NCBI GenBank assembly: GCA_019359725.1
Contig: JAHHGR010000009.1
Coordinates: 1-64,000 of the forward strand
Length of the DNA: 64,000 nucleotides
Source of the DNA: Aphanocapsa lilacina HA4352-LM1
GTDB lineage: Bacteria; Cyanobacteriota; Cyanobacteriia; Gloeobacterales; Gloeobacteraceae
Direction of reading: 5' to 3'
Shown: in pieces, positions 18,570 to 27,478 of the stretch
How the letters are laid out: each line of letters opens with the position of its first letter
Numbering within the stretch: the stretch's first letter is position 1
Notes under the pieces: generated by a model
Database searches by the model: none
Told to the model about the DNA's origin: nothing
The model's input: the letters and a program-made list of their open reading frames with translations, nothing else
Position numbers and translations under genes: made by a program

Positions 18570-18585
18570 ATCAAGTAAACTTGAA
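18570..18585 (+). promoter_or_regulatory. ArsR-like operator upstream of PstS copy 3
   Basis: ATCAA-GTAAAC-TTGAA. Confidence 0.4.
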
Positions 18586-18623
18586 CCTGCATTTTCAGTT
18601 CGGCTACAGCAAGAGGCAGACCC

Positions 18624-19640
18624 ATGAATCCGGTAAAAAACCTGGTGGTCGCAACTGCGCTCACAGCGCTCGTGGTGGGTGCGGCACTGGCCCAGAACAC
18701 TTCTGGTGAACAAGTAAAAGTAAAAATTGATGGATCAAGCACGGTCTACCCGATCAGCCGGGCTGCCGTCAAAGCCTTTGAAGAGCAAAATAAGCAGTAC
18801 CAGGGGACGATTGCCGTCGCCTTCTCCGGCACTGGCGGCGGCTTCAAGAAATTCTGCAGCGGCGAGATCGATATCTCCGACGCCTCGCGACCCATCTTGC
18901 AAAAAGAAATCGACACCTGCCGCAGCAACAACATCGCCTTTATGGAACTGCCGGTAGCCTTCGACGCGCTCACGGTCGTCGCCCACCCCAAGAACACCTG
19001 GGCAAGCGACCTCACCGTCGCCGAACTCAAAAAAATCTGGGAGCGCTCCGCCCAGGGCAAAGTGACCCGCTGGAATCAGGTGCGCCCCAGCTTTCCCGAC
19101 CGGCCGCTCAAGCTCTACGGACCCGGGCGCGACTCGGGCACCTACGATTACTTTGCTGAAGCCATTCTGGGCTCCGCCAACACCGACACCCGCAGCGACT
19201 ATGTCGACAGCGAGGACGACGACGTACTGGTCAAAGGGGTCAGCGAAGATCCCAACGCGCTGGGTTATTTTGGCTACGCCTACTACGAAGCGAACAAAGA
19301 CAAACTGAAGGCACTCGCCGTCGACAATAGCAAAGGCCCCGTGGTCCCCACCGACAAGAATGTCGAAAAGGGCACCTACGCCCCGCTCTCGCGGCCGCTG
19401 TTTATCTACGTCAACATCGTCTCAGCGCAAAAAAAAGCTGAAGTGCGAGAGTTCGTGGACTTTTACCTCGAAAACGGCGAGAAACTGGCCGCCTCGGTGG
19501 GCTATGTGCCTTTGCCGGCGGAGGGCTATCACATCGCGAGCAACCACTTCCATCGCGGTAAGCGCGGTACGGTGTACGGCGGTCGGGCCTACCTGGGGCT
19601 GAGTATCCGCGAGGTGCTCCTCAAAACCGCCAGTTTCTGA
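18624..19640 (+). CDS. PstS-like phosphate-binding protein (copy 3)
   Basis: Signal peptide; [46 protein letters not shown]. Confidence 0.9.
   Translation: MNPVKNLVVATALTALVVGAALAQNTSGEQVKVKIDGSSTVYPISRAAVKAFEEQNKQYQGTIAVAFSGTGGGFKKFCSGEIDISDASRPILQKEIDTCRSNNIAFMELPVAFDALTVVAHPKNTWASDLTVAELKKIWERSAQGKVTRWNQVRPSFPDRPLKLYGPGRDSGTYDYFAEAILGSANTDTRSDYVDSEDDDVLVKGVSEDPNALGYFGYAYYEANKDKLKALAVDNSKGPVVPTDKNVEKGTYAPLSRPLFIYVNIVSAQKKAEVREFVDFYLENGEKLAASVGYVPLPAEGYHIASNHFHRGKRGTVYGGRAYLGLSIREVLLKTASF
18834..19638 (+). repeat. ~805-bp direct repeat, unit B
   Basis: Identical to 16590-17394. Confidence 0.9.
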
Positions 19641-19819
19641 TGCCTTCAGCCTGAGCAGCGCAAGCAACAGCCGATAACCATAGCTGTTGCGCCCGATTGC
19701 ATAACCGCCGCCGTCGGTAACTAGGCCAATAGTGGGAGCAGCGGGCGACCGGCGACGAACGCCGTCCGTCGAGCGGGTCGGCGTTCGTCTGCAGCTTGCG
19801 ACCATTGGCGGTATCCAGT

Positions 19820-19939
19820 ATGAAGAAGTCTCTATTGATCGACATTGTGATCGTTTTGCTTGGCATCGCCGGTATCTTGCTTGCCGCCCAGAAGGCGCAG
19901 GCGTGGCTGGCCGTCGCTGCCGCAACGATTGTTCGGTAG
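19820..19939 (+). CDS. 39-aa single-TM micropeptide
   Basis: ATG...TAG: MKKSLLIDIVIVLLGIAGILLAAQKAQAWLAVAAATIVR; read directly, not listed in the ORF track. Confidence 0.4.
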   Translation: MKKSLLIDIVIVLLGIAGILLAAQKAQAWLAVAAATIVR

Positions 19940-20081
19940 CGCACAGCTTACCCCAAATTGTGTAAATTTGTAGCTGTTTTATCCCGAGACTGTAGGGCGT
20001 TCGAGGTTTGTCGCCTACTGCCGGCAGCAGCCAGGGGACAAGCTTCGACCGCGCGTGGGATACCTTCATCAAAGCACCACC

Positions 20082-21206
20082 ATGAACACCCAGAAAGCGG
20101 CCGTTCGTTGCTCCAAATGCGGCTACAACAACAATCCTGGTACTGCTGCCGCCTGTCTGGTGTGCGGCAAACCGTTGCGGGAGAAGGCCGGTGTACCACT
20201 GCGGGTCTGGTTGATAGCGGTGGCGGGATTGCTTGCGGGCGGAGGTATCCTCTTTGCCCTGCGCACGGGCCTCGATGAAGGGGTAAACGCCAGCACGCCC
20301 CTGGCGGCCCAGATCGATCGCTACCCGAGCCGCTTCGAGCGCATCAAACTCTACCGCACCATGGCCGAGGTACCGGATGTGCCGTCAGGTCTATTTAACT
20401 ACGGCGGCTCGACGACGCTTGCGCCTTTGCGCAGCCGGGTCATCCTCAGTGCGCTCGCCGCTGCTCACCCGGGCTTTGGGCTGCGCTACATCGACCCGAT
20501 CGACAGCGATCCTGGATCGGGTGCAGGGATTGCGATGCTGTTGCGCGGAGAGTTGAGCTTCAGCCAGTCTTCCCGGCCGCTCAAAGATTCGGAATTTGTC
20601 CGGGCCGCCGCCCGCGGCTTCAAGCTCGAACAGCTGCCCATCGCCATCGACGGCATCGCCGTGTTTGTCCACCCCGAAGTGGCGGTGGAGGGCCTCAATA
20701 TTGCGCAGTTGCGCGACATCTTCACCGGCAAGATCACCAACTGGCGGCAGGTGGGTGGAGCGGATCTGCCCATCGTGCCTTTTAGTCGCAACCTGCGCGA
20801 CGGGGGGACCGTCGACTTTTTCAACGAGAACGTGCTGCGCAGCCGCGGATTCGGCCCGCGGGTGCGCGCGATTCGCGACACCACCGAAGCGCTGCGCAAC
20901 GTCGCTGCCACCCCCGGCGGCATCGGCTACGCGAGTGCCCCAGAAGTGATCAGCCAGCGCACCGTGCGCACCCTGCCCCTCGCCAAGGGCGGCGGCCGAC
21001 AGTACGTCAAACCATTTAGCGATCTTGGCACCGTCGACGCGGAGGCCTTCCGCAGCGGCACCTACCCGATTACCCGCCGGCTGTTTATTCTGGTGCGCCG
21101 CGACGACGGTCTCGACGAGCAAGCCGGGACCGCCTACACCAATTTGCTGCTGTCGGGTCAAGGGCAGCGCCTCGTCGAACAGGCGGGCTTCGTGGCCATC
21201 CGCTAA
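20082..21206 (+). CDS. Zinc-ribbon + TM + PstS-like substrate-binding protein
   Basis: CSKCGYNNNPGTAAACLVCGK, TM helix, then YGGSTTLAPLRS... and LPIAIDGIAVFVHPE. Confidence 0.85.
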   Translation: MNTQKAAVRCSKCGYNNNPGTAAACLVCGKPLREKAGVPLRVWLIAVAGLLAGGGILFALRTGLDEGVNASTPLAAQIDRYPSRFERIKLYRTMAEVPDVPSGLFNYGGSTTLAPLRSRVILSALAAAHPGFGLRYIDPIDSDPGSGAGIAMLLRGELSFSQSSRPLKDSEFVRAAARGFKLEQLPIAIDGIAVFVHPEVAVEGLNIAQLRDIFTGKITNWRQVGGADLPIVPFSRNLRDGGTVDFFNENVLRSRGFGPRVRAIRDTTEALRNVAATPGGIGYASAPEVISQRTVRTLPLAKGGGRQYVKPFSDLGTVDAEAFRSGTYPITRRLFILVRRDDGLDEQAGTAYTNLLLSGQGQRLVEQAGFVAIR

Positions 21207-21589
21207 TCGGGCGCCGATTTTAGCAATCTCAATCCCAGCTGCGTGCCCTGAAGTGTGCCCAGCAGATTCGGTGATGAAATTGCAAAAAAATATATTGCAA
21301 CAATTGGATGCTTATGCAGCGCAGCATCTGCCAACTCCTGCGCCCATGAAGCGCCAAATCGGTTGGTGAAATCAATACAGACTTTGGTGGTCATATGACC
21401 CTTTTTACTTTATTGATAACTAATTGGATAACAAAAAGCTTTTGTGGTAGGCATTTTAGCTTGACTAAAGATCTTCTGAGAAATGTTGGGTCGAGTACCA
21501 ATAAAAACATGCATACTCTGATATCCTCCTTTGTCGTAGGACTTCGAGCGCCGTTCGCTTGGGTCCGTCTCCTTCTGTGAGGAATCATT

Positions 21590-22195
21590 ATGCGATACGC
21601 TTCCATGTTTGCGGCTGCACTTGCGGCCTTGATGATTGCGGCTCCCAGCCACGCCGGTGTGCTTGAAATTGCCATTCCTGTTTCGGACGCCGATCCGACC
21701 AACGGCTTTACCTACGTCGACAGCATCGGCGGGATCGCAAGCGGTGTTGCCCTCAACAACGGCCCCGGCGACTTCAACGTCTTCGGCAATGTCTTTCAGG
21801 CCGACTATGGTCTACTCGGCGCCGCCGACTCCGGCAGTACCTTCATCGATTACATCGGTTCGTTTACCGCCAGTGCCACCAGCGGCGCCGGTCCGTTTCT
21901 GGATGCGACGCTCATTTCGAGCTTTAAATTTGTGACCCTCGGGGTAAACTTTGTCTCCAGCGGTTCGAGCATCGATGTGATCATCACCAACGTCACCACC
22001 GGCGGTACCAAGGTGATCGGCGACCTTGACCCGACGATGTCGAGAACCTCGCTGACGCGGGTCTTCGACATCACCTCCGCCATTCGCACCCTGGGAGAAG
22101 GCCAGTACACCGTCACCTTCTCCTACAAAGAGTCCGGCACCCGCCGCACCTACTTCGGCTTCAACAATGTGCAGCTGACGATCGTGACGCCCTAA
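21590..22195 (+). CDS. Secreted hypothetical protein
   Basis: Signal peptide MRYASMFAAALAALMIAAPSHAG, beta-rich repetitive composition. Confidence 0.65.
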   Translation: MRYASMFAAALAALMIAAPSHAGVLEIAIPVSDADPTNGFTYVDSIGGIASGVALNNGPGDFNVFGNVFQADYGLLGAADSGSTFIDYIGSFTASATSGAGPFLDATLISSFKFVTLGVNFVSSGSSIDVIITNVTTGGTKVIGDLDPTMSRTSLTRVFDITSAIRTLGEGQYTVTFSYKESGTRRTYFGFNNVQLTIVTP

Positions 22196-22199
22196 GCGT

Positions 22200-22772
22200 C
22201 TAGACGGCGATCCGCCCGCCCTGCCGCCGCCGGTGGGGCGGGCATTTTGCGTCGGCGGGCTGCCGGCGCGCCTCAAGCCAGCACATCCGCTCGAACAGCC
22301 TCCAACAATAGGACTCAGAAAGGCCGCAGGTGAACGCTCCGCGCAAAACGACGCTGCCGTACCATTCGTTGGGAGCCATCTCCTCGCTCAGTTTGTCAAC
22401 GACGGTATAAGTGCGCACCCCCCGGTACACCCGTCCCCGGCAACTGACTTCGACAAAGGCATGGCGGTAGTCACCCTGGCCAACTCCCTCGCGCGCATCG
22501 AGCAGGCCCCCCAGGCGCCACGGCAGCCGGTAGAGTACCCCTTCGACCTCGCCGTGCGGGTCGGGCACGATGTCGAGGGCACCGCAGTTGCGCCGCTCCA
22601 AATAATGAAAAAAACCGAGCCGGTATCCCGACAGGCGCGCCGCCCCGACAACGCGGCCATGCACATCCTCAGCTAGAGAACGTTTAAGATCGACCGGGCA
22701 CATGCACGAGCCGTAGGCAAAGTACAAAAACGTCGGTTCGTCGTCGCCAGGGTCGTAGTCGTACAAGCTCAT
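22200..22772 (-). CDS. Gamma-glutamylcyclotransferase-like protein
   Basis: FLYFAYGSCMCPVDLKRS, VEGVLYRLP. Confidence 0.75.
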   Translation of the reverse strand: MSLYDYDPGDDEPTFLYFAYGSCMCPVDLKRSLAEDVHGRVVGAARLSGYRLGFFHYLERRNCGALDIVPDPHGEVEGVLYRLPWRLGGLLDAREGVGQGDYRHAFVEVSCRGRVYRGVRTYTVVDKLSEEMAPNEWYGSVVLRGAFTCGLSESYCWRLFERMCWLEARRQPADAKCPPHRRRQGGRIAV

Positions 22773-22871
22773 CGCAAGCGCAGGGAGACTGGGACTGCAC
22801 AAATCCTAGCAACTGGGTGCCGAGAATACAACAAAAAATTGGTGGGTTTGCCGTAGATTATTTTGATGGCC

Positions 22872-23342
22872 TTAGAGCTGGCCGGTGACGACGTCGAAGA
22901 AGCGGTTGACCAGCTGCGGCGCGTACTCGTTGAGCAACGCCGACTGGCGGATAAACGGCAAACGCACAGCCAGCCTGAGGGCGATGCGCGCAAAAATGCG
23001 CTGCTGCAGGCGCTCAGCGAGCACCAACTGCATCAGCTTCAGCACCCCGGCGAAGGTCAGACACCCGAGTACCAGCAGCGTCAGGATGACCAGCGGCTGC
23101 ATGTAGACGCCGGTGGCGATGGTGTTGACCAGGGCGGAGGCCGCAGGCGGCACCACCAGCGACAACAGCCCGACCATGACCGTGTAGGCGCCCAGCGCCA
23201 CCAGATCCCGCCAGTCCTCGCGCAACAGCCTGACCAACTTGCCGTAAGGACTGAGGTTGTTCTCAGTCTCCTCGTGCAAAAACTCCGAAGAGGGACCCTG
23301 GGTGGGCGAAACGATGAGCGGCAGCGTCTTGAGCAAGGACAT
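22872..23342 (-). pseudogene. Truncated ABC exporter transmembrane domain, no ATPase domain
   Basis: SEFLHEETENNLSPYGKLVRLLREDWRDLVALGAYTVMVGLLSLVVPPAASALVNTI...NRFFDVVTGQL* stops mid-domain. Confidence 0.65.
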
Positions 23343-23446
23343 CGGGCGGTCTCCAGGGCTGAGAGGTTCTCCTGAGATCGATCTTCAAAAATCGTTTGTA
23401 AAGCAGCGATGAGCGAACCATGAGAAAGCTCACATCCGCCCGCCCC

Positions 23447-24115
23447 TCAGGCGCGCAGGCGGTAGCCCATGCCGCGCACCGTCTCGATGCGGTCGGTGTT
23501 GAGCTTGCGGCGCAAATAACCCACGTAGACATCGACGATGTTGGAGCCCGGATCGTAGTCGTAGCTCCAGACACGGCTCAACAGATGCTCGCGGCTCATC
23601 ACCTGGCCCGGGTGGCGCAAAAACGTCTCCGCCAGCGTAAATTCGCGCGCCGACAACTCGACGGTGCGCCCGCCGGCGCTCGCCTTGCGCGTGCGCAGAT
23701 CGAGGCTGATTTCTCCCGAGCGCAGGACCAGTTGCTCCTGGGTGCGGCCGTTACCGGTGTCGCGCCGGCGGGCGCGCCGGCGGGCGAGCAATTCTTCGAA
23801 GCGAAAGGGTTTGGTCACATAATCGTCCGCCCCCGATTCGAGTCCCGCCACTTTATCGGCAATGTCATCGCGGGCGGTCAGGATAATCACCGGCAGCCGC
23901 TCGCCGCGGCCACGCATCTCCTCGAGCACCACGAGCCCTTCTTTGCCCGGTAGCCCCAGATCAAGAATCATCAGGTCAAAGTCGTCGCAGGAGGCCATCT
24001 GAACCGCTTCGACGCCGTTGCGCACGACGATGGTGGTGTAGCCGTTGGCGCGCAGGCCTTTTTCTAGAAATGCGGCAATGCGCGTCTCGTCCTCGGCAAT
24101 CAAAATCCGGTTCAT
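23447..24115 (-). CDS. OmpR-family response regulator
   Basis: ILIAEDETRIAAFLEKGLRANGY, DLMILDLGLPGKEG, YDPGSNIVDVYVGYLRRKL. Confidence 0.93.
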   Translation of the reverse strand: MNRILIAEDETRIAAFLEKGLRANGYTTIVVRNGVEAVQMASCDDFDLMILDLGLPGKEGLVVLEEMRGRGERLPVIILTARDDIADKVAGLESGADDYVTKPFRFEELLARRRARRRDTGNGRTQEQLVLRSGEISLDLRTRKASAGGRTVELSAREFTLAETFLRHPGQVMSREHLLSRVWSYDYDPGSNIVDVYVGYLRRKLNTDRIETVRGMGYRLRA

Positions 24116-24543
24116 GGCGGTTCTCCAAATTTGAGGGAGTTCAGTGCGAATAGACCGAGAGCACCGTCGAGCAGCTCTGACCTGTGAGTTGATTGTGCAA
24201 TTGCAGTTCCTGGGGCGGGTCGAGGGGGCAGCCCCAGCGTAAAGGTCGCACCGGCACCCGGTGCGCTCGTCAGTTGGATGCTGCCGCCGTGGGTAGTGGC
24301 GATCGCCTGTACGATGGCAAGTCCCAGACCGCTGCCCTCGTAGCGGCTATGGCTGCCGCGCTCGAAGCGCTCGAAGATGCGCCGCTGATCGTCCGGCGCA
24401 ATGCCCGGCCCGCAGTCGCTCACCCACAGATACACCCATGCCCCCCGCAGGGCCGAACCAATGGCGATGCAATCGCCCGGGCCAGTGTGCTGCACGGCGT
24501 TTTGGGCCAGATTGATCACCGCCCGCCGCCGAGCCGGTTGCCC
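24112..24543 (-). pseudogene. Histidine kinase C-terminal fragment (HATPase only)
   Basis: INLAQNAVQHT, VSDCGPGIAPDDQRRIFERFERG, GSGLGLAIVQAI; N-terminal sensor and His box missing; right edge approximate. Confidence 0.75.
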
Positions 24544-24764
24544 AGGCCGCCCAGCCCAAGCAGGACACCAGAACCGCCGAGCTCGACGAACTGGCCACCA
24601 GCGGCAGCATCATCTTCTCGCCCGGTAAGCAGCAGCCCTGCATCGACAACCCGCGCTTCAACCCGGACAACGACGAGAGCGGCCCGCGCGCCTCTGAGCC
24701 CTACTCCGACTCCACGCCCTACGCCGGTACCCCTGCGGTGGTCTCCGGCGCAGCCTGCCGCTAA
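24531..24764 (+). pseudogene. C-terminal fragment of an unidentified protein
   Basis: Open frame EPVAQAAQPKQDTRTAELDELATSGSIIFSPGKQQPCIDNPRFNPDNDESGPRASEPYSDSTPYAGTPAVVSGAACR*, no start, abuts HK fragment. Confidence 0.4.
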
Positions 24765-24774
24765 AGCCTACGTG

Positions 24775-24970
24775 CCGCGGGGGGTGTGGGTTTATCCCAC
24801 CCCGCGGCCGGTATGGATCGTTTCCAAGCGCCACTTCAGGTTTCGGGGAGAGATGCGCTCCCTGGAACCTGAAGCCTATGTACAAGCTTGTCCCGGCAGA
24901 CGGCAAGCCGGGCTTCCGGTGCTGAAAGGAGCGGGTGAGGCTATCCCTGGCGGTCGGCCTCACTTTTTTT
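24775..24970 (+). ncRNA. Candidate structured RNA or 3'UTR: three hairpins plus intrinsic terminator
   Basis: Stems at 24775-24807, 24834-24874 (CTTCAGGTT/AACCTGAAG), 24892-24912 (CCCGGC/GCCGGG), 24935-24970 (GTGAGGC/GCCTCAC + T7). Confidence 0.4.
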
Positions 24971-24974
24971 GTCC

Positions 24975-27404
24975 TTAGAGCAACCGCAGCGGATCGACGT
25001 CCACCGCCACCGTCACGCCCGCGCAGGGCACAAACTGGGCGAGCAAGGCCCGCAGGCTGGCGCGGCCTGCCTCACCGTTCGGATTTTTGATGAGCAGCTG
25101 CCAGCGGTAGCGGCCTGCGACCCGCTCGACGGTGCAGGGGGCCGGACCCAAAAGCCGACCTTCAAAATCCGCCGAGCCGTCGAGGCGGCGAGCGAGGGCT
25201 TCGGCCGCCTCGACGACGCTCTCTTGCTCCGCTGCGCTCAGTTGCAGGGCGACTAGCTGGACAAAAGGCGGATAGCCCAGGGCCTGGCGCTGGGTGAGTT
25301 CGGCGGCGGCGTAGCGGCGAAAATCGTGGATGCTGGCAGCTTCGACCACTGGATGCTCGGGGGCGTAGGTCTGGAGGATCACCCGGCCGGGTTCGCTGCC
25401 GCGCCCGGCGCGCCCGGCCACCTGGGTGAGCAGCTGAAAAGCCCGCTCACCGGCTCGAAAATCCGGCAAATTGAGCAGCCCATCGGCGGCCAGGATCCCC
25501 ACCAGGGTCACCTGGGGCAGATCGAGGCCCTTGGTGAGCATCTGGGTGCCTACTAAGACATCGGCCTCTCCGCGGCCGAACTGCTCAAGAATCTGGCGGT
25601 GGGCGTCCTTGCGGGCGGTGGTGTCGCGGTCGAAGCGCAGCACCCGCAGGGTGGGAAATTGCTCGCCCAGTTGGGCTGCGATGCGCTGGGTGCCGGCCCC
25701 AAAGTAGCGCAGGTTGGGGGAGGTGCAGTGGGGACAGGCGCGCGGCTGGGGGGCTCCGTGGTTGCAGTAGTGGCAGCGCAGGTAGTCGCCCGCTTCGAGG
25801 CGGTGGTAGGTGAGCGAGACGGCGCAGTGGGGACAGCGCAGCGCCTCGCCGCAGTTGCGGCACAGCACAAAGGTACTGTAGCCGCGGCGGTTGATGAACA
25901 AGATGCCCTGGCGGCCCGCCCCATGCATCTCGGCCACCGCCCGCTGCAGCGTGGCGCTAAAGGGAGAGAAGTTGCCCCGGTTCAGTTCCTCGCGCATGTC
26001 GACCACCTCGACGGCGGGCAAAGGCCGCCCGGCCACCCGCTCGGGCATCTCCAGGTGCAGGTAGCGGCCTGCGGTGGCGCAATCGAAACTTTCGAGATCC
26101 GGGGTGGCCGAACCCAACAGCACCGGGCAACCGGCCAGTTCGCCCCGCCACAGCGCCACGGTCCGGGCGTGGTAGCAGGGGGCGGGGCGGTCCTGCTTGT
26201 AGGAGCCGTCGTGCTCCTCATCAAGCACAATCAGCCCCAATTTGGGCAGGGGTGCAAAAACCGCCGAGCGGGTGCCGATGACGACCTGCGCTTCGCCTGT
26301 GAGCATCTGCCGCCAGCAGTCGAAGCGCTCGCCCTCCGAAAGGGCCGAGTGGTAGACCCGCACCCTTGCCCCGAAGCGGGCGGCGAAGCGGTCGGTCAAC
26401 TGCGGGGTGAGGCCAATTTCAGGCACCAGCACCAGGGCCGACTCGCCGCGGTCCAGCACCGGGGCAATCGCCTGCAGGTAGACCTCGGTTTTGCCGGAAC
26501 CGGTCACCCCTTCGAGCAGCACCGGACTGGGAGCCGCTCCCTGCAAGCGGTCCAGCACCCGCTTCTGGGCGTCGGTGAGCGGCTTGGGCCTATCGGCGGT
26601 CGCCGTTGGGGCGGCAAGCCGCAAAATCTGGCGCTCGTAGATGCGCACGTGGCCCCCGGCGTGCAACTTCTGCAGCAGCGCGCGGGTCGTGCGCGCTTCG
26701 GCGAGCAGTTGCGCGACGCTCACCTCCCCCCCGAGCCGCCGCAAACACTGCACCACCGCCGCCGAACGGCCGCAGAGATCTGCATTTGCCCCTGCAAGGA
26801 CGACAAATTGCTGCGTGCGCGGCCGGGCCGTCTCACCGAAGACGTAGTAACTCTCGATCAACCGGCGCGCCTGCAGTTCTCTCAGGGAGGACGCTCCCCC
26901 ACTCAGCCGCTGCACACAAAAGCGCCAGCTGAAATCCGCGTGGGCCTGAGAGCGCAAAAAATCGAACGCGCTTTTGGCTGCCGCACTGAGCCCCCACTGG
27001 GCCATCGGAGCGGCATCGGCCACAAGACGCACCCGCCGCCGGGCACGGCTCAAGATGCCCGGCGGCAAAGCCGTCTCGATCACCCGCGCCAGCGGCACCA
27101 GATAATAGTCGGCCACCCGCACCAGCAGCGGCCAGAAGCCTGGCGCAAAAAGCCCCGTCCCCACGACCGACTCGACGGTTTTGAGCCGCCCAGGATCGAG
27201 GCCCGTCGGCAATTGGTCGAGACAACCGAGGACGATCCCTCCAACCAACTGGCTGCCGAAGGGTACGCACACCACATCGCCCCCGGCGGCGGTCATGCCG
27301 TCGGCCAGTCGGTAGGTGTAGGTGCGCTCCCGGGCCGGTGCGTCGACGAGCACCTGCACCCAGGCCGCGGGCCGCAGCAGGGGACCCGGCAGGAAAGTTT
27401 CCAT
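24975..27404 (-). CDS. priA: Primosomal protein N' (replication restart helicase PriA)
   Basis: LLEGVTGSGKTEVYLQAI, DEEHDGSYKQD, CxxC zinc motifs (CRNCGEALRCPHC). Confidence 0.95.
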   Translation of the reverse strand: METFLPGPLLRPAAWVQVLVDAPARERTYTYRLADGMTAAGGDVVCVPFGSQLVGGIVLGCLDQLPTGLDPGRLKTVESVVGTGLFAPGFWPLLVRVADYYLVPLARVIETALPPGILSRARRRVRLVADAAPMAQWGLSAAAKSAFDFLRSQAHADFSWRFCVQRLSGGASSLRELQARRLIESYYVFGETARPRTQQFVVLAGANADLCGRSAAVVQCLRRLGGEVSVAQLLAEARTTRALLQKLHAGGHVRIYERQILRLAAPTATADRPKPLTDAQKRVLDRLQGAAPSPVLLEGVTGSGKTEVYLQAIAPVLDRGESALVLVPEIGLTPQLTDRFAARFGARVRVYHSALSEGERFDCWRQMLTGEAQVVIGTRSAVFAPLPKLGLIVLDEEHDGSYKQDRPAPCYHARTVALWRGELAGCPVLLGSATPDLESFDCATAGRYLHLEMPERVAGRPLPAVEVVDMREELNRGNFSPFSATLQRAVAEMHGAGRQGILFINRRGYSTFVLCRNCGEALRCPHCAVSLTYHRLEAGDYLRCHYCNHGAPQPRACPHCTSPNLRYFGAGTQRIAAQLGEQFPTLRVLRFDRDTTARKDAHRQILEQFGRGEADVLVGTQMLTKGLDLPQVTLVGILAADGLLNLPDFRAGERAFQLLTQVAGRAGRGSEPGRVILQTYAPEHPVVEAASIHDFRRYAAAELTQRQALGYPPFVQLVALQLSAAEQESVVEAAEALARRLDGSADFEGRLLGPAPCTVERVAGRYRWQLLIKNPNGEAGRASLRALLAQFVPCAGVTVAVDVDPLRLL

Positions 27405-27478
27405 GCTCTCGATCCAGACTTAGCTTATGGTACCTGTCGGCACGCTAAATCTGGAGTGCCGCACACCGCCGGACGGCT

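Noticed and set aside
24775-24970. Assignment to 6S RNA, SRP RNA or a named riboswitch
   Set aside because: Could not match conserved core motifs by eye; left as unassigned structured element
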